This document shows, in pieces, positions 54,816-64,000 of a stretch of 64,000 nt of DNA. The position numbers and the translations under genes are program-made. The notes beneath the pieces are model-generated. The model searched no databases. It was not told the origin of the DNA and was given only the letters and a program-made list of their open reading frames with translations. Origin of the DNA: Domibacillus sp. PGB-M46 (GTDB lineage: Bacteria > Bacillota > Bacilli > Bacillales > Domibacillaceae); contig NZ_JAKGCR010000012.1 of the NCBI RefSeq assembly GCF_022668875.1, forward strand, positions 1-64,000, given 5' to 3'. Within the stretch, counting starts at the first letter, position 1; every line of letters starts with the position of its first letter.

Positions 54816-55981
54816 AGGCTCGCATTCAGGTCCCGGTCGTGACGCACGCCGCAGGATGGACATTCCCACACCCGGACAGCGAGACTTTTTACATCCTTGT
54901 GCTGGTGGCCACACCCGGAACAGAGCTGGCTTGATGGGAAGAACGGATCGACTTTTATGATCGTCCGTCCATGCCACTTCGCTTTGTATGCGAGCATTTC
55001 GTTGAATCTCGACCATGACGCATCGTGAATCCCCTTGCTTCGTTTTTTGTTTTGGACGAGATTCTTCACTAACAAATTCTCCACTGCGATCACTTGGTTT
55101 TCATGAACGAGCCTGGTCGTCAGCTTGTGAAGAAAATCTTCTCTTGTGTGTTTGATTTTTTCGTGCAGTTTAGCAATCTGGGCTTTATTTTTTTTCCACG
55201 ATTCCGACCCTTCTTTTTTACGTGCAAATGCACGCTGAAGAAAGGCTAATCGCTTTTCGTATTTTTGATAGTATTTCGGGTTGGCAATGGATTCACCGTT
55301 GGATAGCACGGCAAAGTCTTTTAAACCCAGGTCAATGCCAACGGCATCGTTGGTGCTTGGTTTGTACGGGGAATAAGGCATCTCGCAAATGACCGAAATA
55401 GAATACCGGCCGGTATTGCTGCGGCGCACGGTGACACGCTTAATGTCGCCTTCGATGTTTCGGGACTTGGAGAAACGAATCCAGCCGAGTTTCGGCAGCT
55501 GAATGCGGTTATCTATCATTTTAATATTGTTGTTTGTCATTTTGGTCGTATAGCTCTGGACCGGGTTTTTCTTACTTTTGAATGTTGGATGGCCCTTAAA
55601 GTCATACGCCGTTGGCGTATAGCCTTCTGCGCATTTTTTTGCGGCTCTTTTTTTTAATTCTTTTTTTGGCTGATCCTTATATTTTTTGAATCCTTCGTAC
55701 TGGTATTCGATGCTTGCCTGAAGAGCAATACTGTCAGGACCAGACAACCATTTGAATGTTTCTTTTAGCCCAGGGAGAAGCTTTTTGGCAGCTGTTTCTG
55801 TATACCGTTTTTTTGTTTTTTCAAAACTCTTGATGTTTTCGTTTAATATATAATTGTAGACAAACCGGCAGCAGCCGATTGTTTGGTTAATCAGTTGCTT
55901 TTGCTCGTCACTTGGATGGATTTTAAACCGAAAGGCTTTAAAATGAAGACTATTTTTTTCATCTTTTTTAGCTTTTATCAT
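54767..55981 (-). CDS. tnpB: TnpB RNA-guided endonuclease (family B), intact
   Basis: 404 residues, close to well-studied TnpB (408 in ISDra2). RuvC triad Asp217 (GIDLG), Glu301 (AVENL) and Asp384 (DRDLNAS) is complete; zinc finger Cys354/357/374/377 (CSGCG...CPSCG). The N-terminal wedge/REC part has the usual IHPSDEQKQLINQTIG. ATG 55981 sits behind GGGGGTGAGG; a GTG three codons upstream overlaps that site. Its promoter carries a perfect SOS-box core, so synthesis is likely repressed by LexA/DinR and released on DNA damage. It may also use the orphan RNAs of the same family in trans. Confidence 0.92.
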   Translation of the reverse strand: MIKAKKDEKNSLHFKAFRFKIHPSDEQKQLINQTIGCCRFVYNYILNENIKSFEKTKKRYTETAAKKLLPGLKETFKWLSGPDSIALQASIEYQYEGFKKYKDQPKKELKKRAAKKCAEGYTPTAYDFKGHPTFKSKKNPVQSYTTKMTNNNIKMIDNRIQLPKLGWIRFSKSRNIEGDIKRVTVRRSNTGRYSISVICEMPYSPYKPSTNDAVGIDLGLKDFAVLSNGESIANPKYYQKYEKRLAFLQRAFARKKEGSESWKKNKAQIAKLHEKIKHTREDFLHKLTTRLVHENQVIAVENLLVKNLVQNKKRSKGIHDASWSRFNEMLAYKAKWHGRTIIKVDPFFPSSQLCSGCGHQHKDVKSLAVRVWECPSCGVRHDRDLNASLNIKREALRLLSLQSS

Positions 55982-55994
55982 ATTCCTCACCCCC

Positions 55995-56008
55995 TGAACA
56001 TTTGTTCT
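55995..56008 (-). promoter_or_regulatory. LexA/DinR (SOS) box in front of tnpB copy 2
   Basis: Minus strand AGAACAAATGTTCA, the same as in copy 1, 13 bp upstream of ATG 55981. Promoter elements: TTGAAC at 56040-56045, 18 bp, TATAAT at 56016-56021. The box falls on the predicted transcription start. Confidence 0.75.
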
Positions 56009-56169
56009 ATACCTAATTATACCATTTTGACATTGGAGCGTTCAAGGAAAAAGAATGACTGAAAAAGCAGCGATTCATCCCCTACTTAGCAAGCTTGAAG
56101 TGGGGGTGTTCTCGCCGACAATGATAAAAATTAGCAACGTTTTTTGCAAACATCTACAAAGGGGACGGA

Positions 56170-56259
56170 AAAATGGACAGTGAACGGTTTCGCACTTCAA
56201 AATCCCACCCGCTTCACCGCAAGGTGAAGGGCTTGCGGCTTCAGCCGTGGGAGTGTCAA
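56170..56259 (+). ncRNA. orphan omegaRNA-like right end (family A)
   Basis: Matches 6023-6112 (end of TnpB element A) with few changes, including both hairpins and terminal GTGTCAA, but no tnpB precedes it. The guide would begin at 56260 (ATATGTACAGTCACC). It lies between the family B element and gerAB. Either a relic or an RNA used in trans by the family A nuclease at 4828. Confidence 0.6.
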
Positions 56260-56355
56260 ATATGTACAGTCACCTTTGCTGTAAAAAACCGCCGTAGCTT
56301 TTTTCTAAAAAGGTCTGTACAGCAACAATCGAAAACACGACAGTCCACCATTCTC

Positions 56356-57444
56356 TCACCCCGTACCCTCCCGCTTTCTCCTAATGATGGCGACCACAAG
56401 TAAAAATAAAGGAATAATGAACAAAAAGCCAGGATAGACCGAGCTGATGAAGCCCCCAAGCATTTTGATTGACTCAGCATTATTCGTATAAACAGCCACC
56501 GGTATGATAAGAAGACTAAGAACATAAACAGCGGTCTTATGATGCTTTGCTTTAGTGATGTTAGCTGCACTCAATGCAGCTAAGTACAAGTTGTTCATAA
56601 ACGAAGTGATGGAGAAGACCGCCCAAAAAACAAGAAAAATAAGATCCAGCCGTTCTACGATGCCTAATTCAATTGATTTAATCATGTAAATAACCGGTTC
56701 TGGGACGTGCATTAGCTTAGTTTCGCTAAAATAGGCAAATGCGCAAAGCGCAAGCAATGTATATATAACCGTTACGGCAAGGCTTGCTCCTGCAGCGGCT
56801 TTCCATTTTCCTTTGTTGTTCGCCTGAGTAAAGGGAAAAAGCCAGAGCAGCATTTCGGTTCCACCTAATGAAAAAATGGCTTTTTGGGCGCCTGCTGCTA
56901 TATCTTGGATACCGGAAGACCCAATGGGCAGTAAATAATAAACATTCAAGTGATTCCACATAAAGAGAAAAATCATGAGCACACCCATCAGAAAAAAGGA
57001 CATCAGCACATGAAACCGAGCGATGACCCGAATATCCTCTTTAATCAAGTAGACCGTAACAGCTGTAATAATGACTGCGAACACAACGGGTGGTGTGCGG
57101 GGAAACGCCCAATCTGCGGTAATCGAAAGAAAAACCGCTAAAATCTGGCTGGTCGTCATGAAAAAAAAGAACATATAAAGCGCTATAATCAGCACACTAA
57201 TCGCTCGTCCGACAATGAGCGGCAAAAATTCAGGCAATGTTTTATTAGGAAAGCGTGAAGCCAGCAGCCACATCACGACAATCCCTATCTGCATAAAAAA
57301 ACCCGCCAGCAAGATCGATAACCAGCCGTCTTTCCCCGCAGCTTGATGCACGTCGTATGGAAGAGAGAGAATTCCGACACCAACATGGGTTTGCAGCATA
57401 AAGAAAAATAGCTGCCAGGTTGAAATGCTTGCTTCTCTCTTCAT
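56356..57444 (-). CDS. gerAB: spore germination permease (GerAB family), orphan
   Basis: A 362-residue membrane protein with ten segments of the endospore germination permease family; GerAB subunits bind the germinant (amino acid) within the GerA-B-C receptor. MLQTHVGVGILSLPYDVH and the GGTEMLLWLFPF region are typical. ATG 57444 follows GGGTGAAAA. The expected gerAA upstream survives only as a tail and no gerAC follows, where IS605-type ends begin within 100 bp. It is likely a leftover of a tricistronic operon and non-functional alone, unless it joins other receptors. Confidence 0.85.
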   Translation of the reverse strand: MKREASISTWQLFFFMLQTHVGVGILSLPYDVHQAAGKDGWLSILLAGFFMQIGIVVMWLLASRFPNKTLPEFLPLIVGRAISVLIIALYMFFFFMTTSQILAVFLSITADWAFPRTPPVVFAVIITAVTVYLIKEDIRVIARFHVLMSFFLMGVLMIFLFMWNHLNVYYLLPIGSSGIQDIAAGAQKAIFSLGGTEMLLWLFPFTQANNKGKWKAAAGASLAVTVIYTLLALCAFAYFSETKLMHVPEPVIYMIKSIELGIVERLDLIFLVFWAVFSITSFMNNLYLAALSAANITKAKHHKTAVYVLSLLIIPVAVYTNNAESIKMLGGFISSVYPGFLFIIPLFLLVVAIIRRKREGTG

Positions 57445-57591
57445 GTTTTCACCCACTGTCTTCCTTTTTTTTATCGTTTGCGGCTTGTTCTCATAAGGCT
57501 GCCGCTTTGTTAATTCCCAACAAGTCCGCTGATCCATTGCATCTTTTAAATCCTTTCCCTGGAGCGGGGCTAGCGGCGAGAAATATCGCAT
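57445..57591 (-). pseudogene. gerAA tail fragment
   Basis: About 48 codons in the same frame and directly before gerAB (PLAPLQGKDLKDAMDQR, ...TKRQPYENKPQ) look like the C-terminal end of a GerA subunit. The frame runs into gerAB without a stop. Everything upstream is lost. Confidence 0.5.
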
Positions 57592-57699
57592 GCTAAGGAA
57601 AGGTCATCTTGCATAAATGAATTAAAAAAATGACTTCCTGAATACAATGTCTTCATCCTGCGGCTAAAATGACATCCTTTTTCAGTAGGGTGAGGAAAA

Positions 57700-57785
57700 T
57701 CCGGTATTTTATGCAAAAAAAAAGAACCCGCCTCTGTTTGTGAAACAGGCGTTAGTTCCTTTGTGCTGTTCTTGTTCCTTTTAGC
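57700..57785. terminator. hairpin near the HTH tail
   Basis: GCCTCTGTTT-GTG-AAACAGGC with flanking A9 and TTAGTTCCTTT; terminator-like, related in position to those behind the other HTH copies. Confidence 0.55.
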
Positions 57786-57787
57786 TT

Positions 57788-57862
57788 TTAAATATTTAAT
57801 TTTGATAGGGTTATTGCGCTTCCTTTCACCATATTCAATGTCCACGACTTTAGAATCTGTAA
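57788..57862 (-). pseudogene. 3' tail of LexA-like HTH gene (fourth copy)
   Basis: Minus strand reads TLNMVKGSAITLSKLNI, the counterpart of TLNVVKRS...MKLNA at 47427. Only about 25 codons remain. Confidence 0.65.
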
Positions 57863-57962
57863 TTGGAACATTTTAATCTTCTTTTCGAGCATATATAAAG
57901 AACCTCCACGTGTCTTCCTGAATAAAATAACCGGGAAATTGTATTCGGGAGATGATTTGTGA

Positions 57963-58844
57963 TTGGATAACATGAACAGTATTAGACCTGATGACCTTTG
58001 TGAGAAATTCGCGGAAATTCTGGGGGCAACTCCCGCTGTTATTAATGGCGTTTGTACTGCAACAAGATCCCGTACAAATATTCACCCGGTTGTACTAGGC
58101 CGTAGAGCTGATTCCTTTATGTTTGTACCTCAGGCATACTCCTTTGAAAACCTTGATCAAAATGGAAAGGCATTGTGTCTTGGTGAAACTGTCCTTCTGC
58201 AGGAGGAAGCAAACCGATTTATGGTGAGGCTGCGTGAAGAGGGAATCATTGTAACCGCCCTTCACAACCATTGGTTGTTTGAAAATCCGCGATTGATGTA
58301 TATGCATTTCGAATCCCTGGATGAACCTTTATCTTTTGCCAAAAAAGTAAGAAGAGCTCTGAACGTTTTAACTACCCGCAATATTGGACGTTCCCGAGGA
58401 AAACAAAAAACACCGAATAGACGGGGAGAAGAGCTTTGTGAGGAGTTCAATCAAATTTTGGATGGCAGCATGCATACATTTGAAGATGGGGCTTGTATTG
58501 TGATGAAATCTCGTACAAATATTATGCCTCGGGTTCTCGGAAGGCGGGGAACGTCATTTTTATTAATTCCGCAAATGTTTGCCTTTGAATCGTTATCTTC
58601 AGATGGGAGAGCCCTTTGCAGCGGGGAAACGGTGATCCTGGAAGAAGAGCTCAATCCATTCATCAGTGAGCTTCTTAAACATGACATTATTGTAACCGGC
58701 TTTCATAATCATTGGTTGTTTGAGGATCCGAGGCTCATGTATATCCATTTTGAAAAAGTTGAAAAGCCAATCCGATTTGCGAAAGATGTAAAGGATGCTT
58801 TAGAAGTATTGACTACAAAGAAGGTATCCTCCGATATTATATAA
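57963..58844 (+). CDS. tandem DUF1259 (LppY/LpqO-like) protein
   Basis: A 293-residue protein made of two DUF1259 repeats (about 8-140 and 155-285). Each has RSRTNI/KSRTNI, LGRR, FENLDQNGKALCLGETVLL and HNHWLFE-PRLMY. The conserved HNHW block suggests a metal or ligand site; the family (LppY/LpqO in Mycobacterium) has no known reaction. No signal peptide, unlike the mycobacterial ones. TTG 57963 is 8 nt after GGGAGATGA; ATG 57972 is the alternative. Confidence 0.85.
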   Translation: MDNMNSIRPDDLCEKFAEILGATPAVINGVCTATRSRTNIHPVVLGRRADSFMFVPQAYSFENLDQNGKALCLGETVLLQEEANRFMVRLREEGIIVTALHNHWLFENPRLMYMHFESLDEPLSFAKKVRRALNVLTTRNIGRSRGKQKTPNRRGEELCEEFNQILDGSMHTFEDGACIVMKSRTNIMPRVLGRRGTSFLLIPQMFAFESLSSDGRALCSGETVILEEELNPFISELLKHDIIVTGFHNHWLFEDPRLMYIHFEKVEKPIRFAKDVKDALEVLTTKKVSSDII

Positions 58845-59003
58845 TGAAGACATACCATATAAAGTGTGAGAACATAAGGGGGCTTCACTAAAAGAAGGAA
58901 ATGTCCCCGGAGCAATAGGGATTCAATTTTTAGAGCATGTGTTAAACACGGTCAGCCACTGCTATTATGGATAATTCATAATTTCTTGGATATAAATAAC
59001 CCT

Positions 59004-59036
59004 GTCTCTGGAAGAGGCAGGGTTACTTATGTTTGA
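59004..59036 (-). terminator. terminator of glutamate dehydrogenase
   Basis: AACCCTG-CTC/GAG-CAGGGTT between the convergent genes, close to the gdhA stop. Confidence 0.7.
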
Positions 59037-59082
59037 GTGATGAGGACTACGCCTATTTATTTAAATCCCGTTTCATTTCCGC

Positions 59083-61018
<1,936 letters not shown>

Positions 61019-61330
61019 ATGGTTAGAGTGTTAAAATCGAAAAAAGATATTGAACAATTTTCATTCGATTTCCCTGAAATTTCTTTTTACGATGAATACG
61101 GAAACAAGTATTATTTTGTTTTTGAAGATAAGCAGCGGAATGGCCAGTGGACACTGATGTTTAGTGAAGAGACGAAGGCGTGGACGATTCATGGCAAAGG
61201 CGAAACTTATTGCGATCCAGATGAACAGATGCTAGAACCAACAGAAATAGTTCAGTTTGTCTGGAAGAATCGCGGCTCTGTTAATAAGGCTTTACGTGAG
61301 AAAGTGACATCCAATAGCCAAAAAGTATAA
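61019..61330 (+). CDS. hypothetical protein
   Basis: A 103-residue soluble, acidic-aromatic protein (SFYDEYGNKYYFVFEDKQRNGQWTLMFSEE..., FVWKNRGSVNKALREK). ATG 61019 follows GAAGGAGA, which decides the start. Unrecognised. Confidence 0.7.
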   Translation: MVRVLKSKKDIEQFSFDFPEISFYDEYGNKYYFVFEDKQRNGQWTLMFSEETKAWTIHGKGETYCDPDEQMLEPTEIVQFVWKNRGSVNKALREKVTSNSQKV

Positions 61331-62241
61331 TACATCAAAAAGCCTGCTTCATTATTCCTCCTAACATAGCTGCGACCTTTCTGCTAACGCTACCAGAAAA
61401 CATGGAATGCAGATGTGCTGAATGTTAAATTGAGACAGGCGGTTCTGGTTTGGATACAGAAACTGCAAAGATACTGGTTTCCACCTACTTTTAAGGAGGA
61501 ATCAGCCATGACCATTAAAACTATAAGCAAAAAAGAGAATCCTCGATCTCGAAAATGAAGTAAAAGGCGGCCTGTATATTGTCCTGGTGAAATTATCGAG
61601 AAGCCAGGACTTGATGACAAAAAGCTAATTGGGCAAATAAAAAAGGGAACAATAGACAGCATAGAAAAGGAGAAACAGGACCCAAGTGCGGGTTCTGTTT
61701 TTTTGTTTTCAGTTTAACAATTCATCACTGTCCCTGAGTTTCCAAATCACAATGTCTCGTGTATTCGTCGTATATATAAAACCACCTTTTTAAACAATCA
61801 GAGGTGGACAGGGAGCTGCCGTGCCCGATTTGCAGTTTCTGGTCCAATGCCACCAACTTCCCGTGATACGCAGGAAAGCCCAATACCACTACCCAAGCTA
61901 TTTTTACAAATACGAGGCTAAAAACGTTTGCTTCGCAAAACTGACATTCACCCCATCGCTTGTTGATGGGCTGCACCCCTGACGAAATTGAGCAGGGGTA
62001 CTCTTTCAGTAGAATCTGATAGAAAAGGCTAGAACGGCCCTTAGGCTGTTTTAACTTTTTTAGTTTCTGCATAACCCACAAACCAACCATCACTATTTTC
62101 CCCGTTCATGGCAACCCTTCTTTTTTCATCAACTAGCATTCTAATTTTTTATTTTTTAGTACATAACTTTAAGGTTTTATAATTTGATTGAACAGGAATT
62201 ATATAATGGAATAGTTTTCTATAACTTATTATGGAAGGAGT
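61331..62241. other. gene relics and a terminator
   Basis: 61512-61700: ATG behind AAGGAGG reads MTIKTISKKENPRS and stops; a later frame IIEKPGLDDKKLIGQIKKG suggests a decayed small gene. A good terminator (AACAGGACCC/GGGTTCTGTT + T7) is at 61672-61703. 61790-62090: broken frames with a CPIC motif (ELPCPICSFWSNATN), possibly a transposase relic; I cannot name it. Confidence 0.4.
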
Positions 62242-64000
62242 ATGGACTTGAAAAACTGCGCCTACAGTTTAATAAGTGTCGGTTTGCTGCTATGTATTCA
62301 AGGTAATAGTCCAGTCTTTGCAGAGAATAATGAGGAAAAACAAATGCTCATTGTTTTTGATGAAGGAATAAGTCAGCAGGAGATTGACCAGAAAGTAGAA
62401 GCTGTAGATGGTGATGTAAAAGAGACATTCGAGCAAGTGGGGATCACATCCGTTGAGGTGCCCGAAGAGTCAATAGATGATCTTCGGAAAGACCCTTCTG
62501 TAGAACACGTAGAAGAGGATACTCTTGTTCACTTGAGTGAGCAGATAGAGGATTGGGGCATTCCGGTCACTAATATACCAGACGCCTGGAATTCTGGTTT
62601 TACAGGTGAAGGAGTTAAAATAGCAGTTATTGACTCAGGGATCGCACCGCACAGTGATTTGGCGGTTGCGGGAGGGGTATCAACAGTTGGCTATACCTCT
62701 TCATACAGTGATGATCAAGGCCATGGAACACATGTAGCAGGTATAATTGGTGCGCGAAATAACGGCTTTGGAGTAAAAGGTGCTGCTTACGAGTCGGAAA
62801 TTTACGCGGTAAAGGCGTTTGACCAGGAAGGGGCAGCTTATTTATCTGATTTGCTCGAAGGAATTGACTGGTCAATTTCAAATGGAATGGACATCATTAA
62901 CTTAAGCTCAGGAACTCAAACAGCATCCGCTGCGTTACAATCCGCTGTTGATCAGGCTTATGAAAGCGGTCTGCTTATTGTTGCCGCAGCCGGAAACGAT
63001 GGAGCACCGGATGGATTAAAAGACACCGTTGATTTCCCAGCCCGTTATTCGTCGGTTATCGGGGTAGGCGCTGTAGACAGTTATTTTAATCGAGCTTCTT
63101 TTTCATCAACTGGACCAGCTGTCGAGGTAGCTGCTCCCGGTGTAAAAATCCTTAGTACATATTTAGGAAACCAGTATGCTTATATGAGCGGAACTTCCAT
63201 GGCAGCACCTTATGTGACGGGAGAGCTTGCTTTATTAAAGCAGGCTTATCCTGAGCTTGCCAATGAAGAACTGCGCAGGGTACTGGTTGAGCATACACAG
63301 GATTTAGGCACAGAAGGAAGAGATCCGTTTTTTGGATATGGTCTAATTCGGGCTTCTTCGTTTACAAAGCAAGAATTTAAAGAGATAAATCCGTTATCGG
63401 CCATAACTCTCAATGAAAATTCCCTCTCTGGAATGCCTGGAGACGTCATTAGCGTTATAGCATCCGCCACATACAAAAATGGCGAAGTTCAAAATATAAC
63501 AAACGAGGCAGAGTGGTCATCGGCCAACCCGGCTGTTGCCACAGTAGAGGACGGAAGAGTAGAGCTGAAGGGCTATGGCAGTACAGCGATCACTGTCACA
63601 TATGAGGATCAATCAGCGGTTGTGATGGTAGATGTTCCAGCTCCAGAGCCAGAACCCAACCCTGTGGTAAAACTCGAAGCGGCCCAAACCATTTTAACAG
63701 GGCAGCCCGGAGATTCTGTGGAGGTAACGGTGTCTGCAACGTACAAGAATGGGGAAGTGCAGAACGTGACGAACAGGGCAGAGTGGTCATCGGCCAACTC
63801 AGCTGTTGCTACAGTTCAAGATGGAAGAGTAGAGCTGAAGGGCTATGGCAGCACGACCATTACAGTCACCTACGAGGGGCAATCGACCATGATTGTCGTA
63901 AACAGCCCGGAACCGCAGCCGGAACCGAACCCTGTTGTCAAACTTGAAACAAGTAGTGCCTCGCTAACAGGAACACCTGGAGATATGATCACTGTCACAG
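62242..64000 (+). CDS. secreted subtilisin-like serine protease with Ig-like repeats (cut by window end)
   Basis: At least 586 residues, no stop before the window ends. Signal peptide (about 1-27), inhibitor_I9-like propeptide (about 33-100), then peptidase S8 with catalytic Asp131 (AVIDSG), His161 (GHGTHVAG) and Ser319 (GTSMAAP), plus the oxyanion Asn in AAAGNDG. After about 395 come bacterial Ig-like (BIG2-type) repeats of ~88-90 residues (GMPGDVISVIASATYKNGE..., WSSANPAVATVEDGRVELKGYGS), separated by PEPEPNP linkers; a third begins at about 63940. AAGGAG precedes ATG 62242. Extracellular, possibly wall-bound. Confidence 0.9.
   Translation, partial: MDLKNCAYSLISVGLLLCIQGNSPVFAENNEEKQMLIVFDEGISQQEIDQKVEAVDGDVKETFEQVGITSVEVPEESIDDLRKDPSVEHVEEDTLVHLSEQIEDWGIPVTNIPDAWNSGFTGEGVKIAVIDSGIAPHSDLAVAGGVSTVGYTSSYSDDQGHGTHVAGIIGARNNGFGVKGAAYESEIYAVKAFDQEGAAYLSDLLEGIDWSISNGMDIINLSSGTQTASAALQSAVDQAYESGLLIVAAAGNDGAPDGLKDTVDFPARYSSVIGVGAVDSYFNRASFSSTGPAVEVAAPGVKILSTYLGNQYAYMSGTSMAAPYVTGELALLKQAYPELANEELRRVLVEHTQDLGTEGRDPFFGYGLIRASSFTKQEFKEINPLSAITLNENSLSGMPGDVISVIASATYKNGEVQNITNEAEWSSANPAVATVEDGRVELKGYGSTAITVTYEDQSAVVMVDVPAPEPEPNPVVKLEAAQTILTGQPGDSVEVTVSATYKNGEVQNVTNRAEWSSANSAVATVQDGRVELKGYGSTTITVTYEGQSTMIVVNSPEPQPEPNPVVKLETSSASLTGTPGDMITVT

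Larger units (their letters stand above)
54655..56128 (-). mobile_element. IS200/IS605-type TnpB-only element (family B, copy 2, intact)
   Basis: Same ends and layout as 37581-39056: right end at TTGA 54655-54658, left end near 56128 with a CCCCTACTT...AAGTGGGG hairpin, sigma-A-like promoter, SOS box, uninterrupted tnpB. No tnpA. It inserted between the end of the gerAB locus and the sda region. Confidence 0.88.

Noticed and set aside
61725-62093. 122-residue minus-strand open frame
   Set aside because: No ribosome site and no family-like composition; the plus strand shows broken frames with a CPIC motif instead, so it is probably a shadow of a relic.

Overview
The window reads as a low-to-moderate GC chromosome segment from a spore-forming, motile Bacillaceae species. 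The signs are Bacillus-type ribosome binding sites, frequent GTG and TTG starts, spore and germination genes (gerAB, an sda relic, a SPOR-domain protein), DinR-type SOS boxes, and two loci encoding very large multicopper oxidases of the MnxG Mn(II)-oxidase type known from marine Mn-oxidising Bacillus spores. I cannot name the species.

Layout. 0-2.6 kb: a tyrosine recombinase whose 3' end is repeated behind a small cassette-like gene. 2.8-19.9 kb: a signalling region with three methyl-accepting chemotaxis proteins, a PAS-GGDEF and a GGDEF-EAL cyclic-di-GMP protein, and a divergent AraC regulator/aldo-keto reductase pair, interrupted by a TnpB element (4.65-6.11 kb), IS3 relics and a decayed copy of a UV-repair locus. 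20-26.6 kb: spore-coat-like and manganese genes, namely a Cys-rich basic protein, a protein with His/Cys repeats, and mnxG-mnxF-mnxE. 27-34 kb: a tagO relic, an ArsB-family permease, two decayed flavin monooxygenases around a MarR regulator, and a DHA2 drug exporter. 34-41 kb: an RNA-structure-rich stretch, a KGG stress protein, a second TnpB family, a YtkA-like lipoprotein and a SPOR protein. 41.5-46.6 kb: an MneP-like Mn exporter facing a second mnxG-mnxF pair. 47.4-49.7 kb: an intact SOS locus (WYL-like, LexA-like HTH, YolD-like, UvrX polymerase) with three DinR/LexA boxes. 50-64 kb: a FAD oxidoreductase, small proteins, PAS-STAS, a cold-shock protein, frameshifted sda, an intact TnpB element, an orphan GerAB, a double DUF1259 protein, glutamate dehydrogenase and a secreted subtilisin-like protease cut by the window end.

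How it fits together. Manganese is one theme: two Mn-oxidase loci, an Mn exporter and a metal-ligand-rich protein. SOS/DNA damage is another: the UvrX locus is SOS-controlled, and both copies of one TnpB element carry the same perfect 12-bp SOS-box core between their promoter and start codon. That would place an RNA-guided nuclease under DNA-damage control and is the most interesting candidate system here. The window is also rich in decay: at least five omegaRNA-like ends (two without an intact tnpB), four copies of one HTH-gene tail, and many truncated genes.
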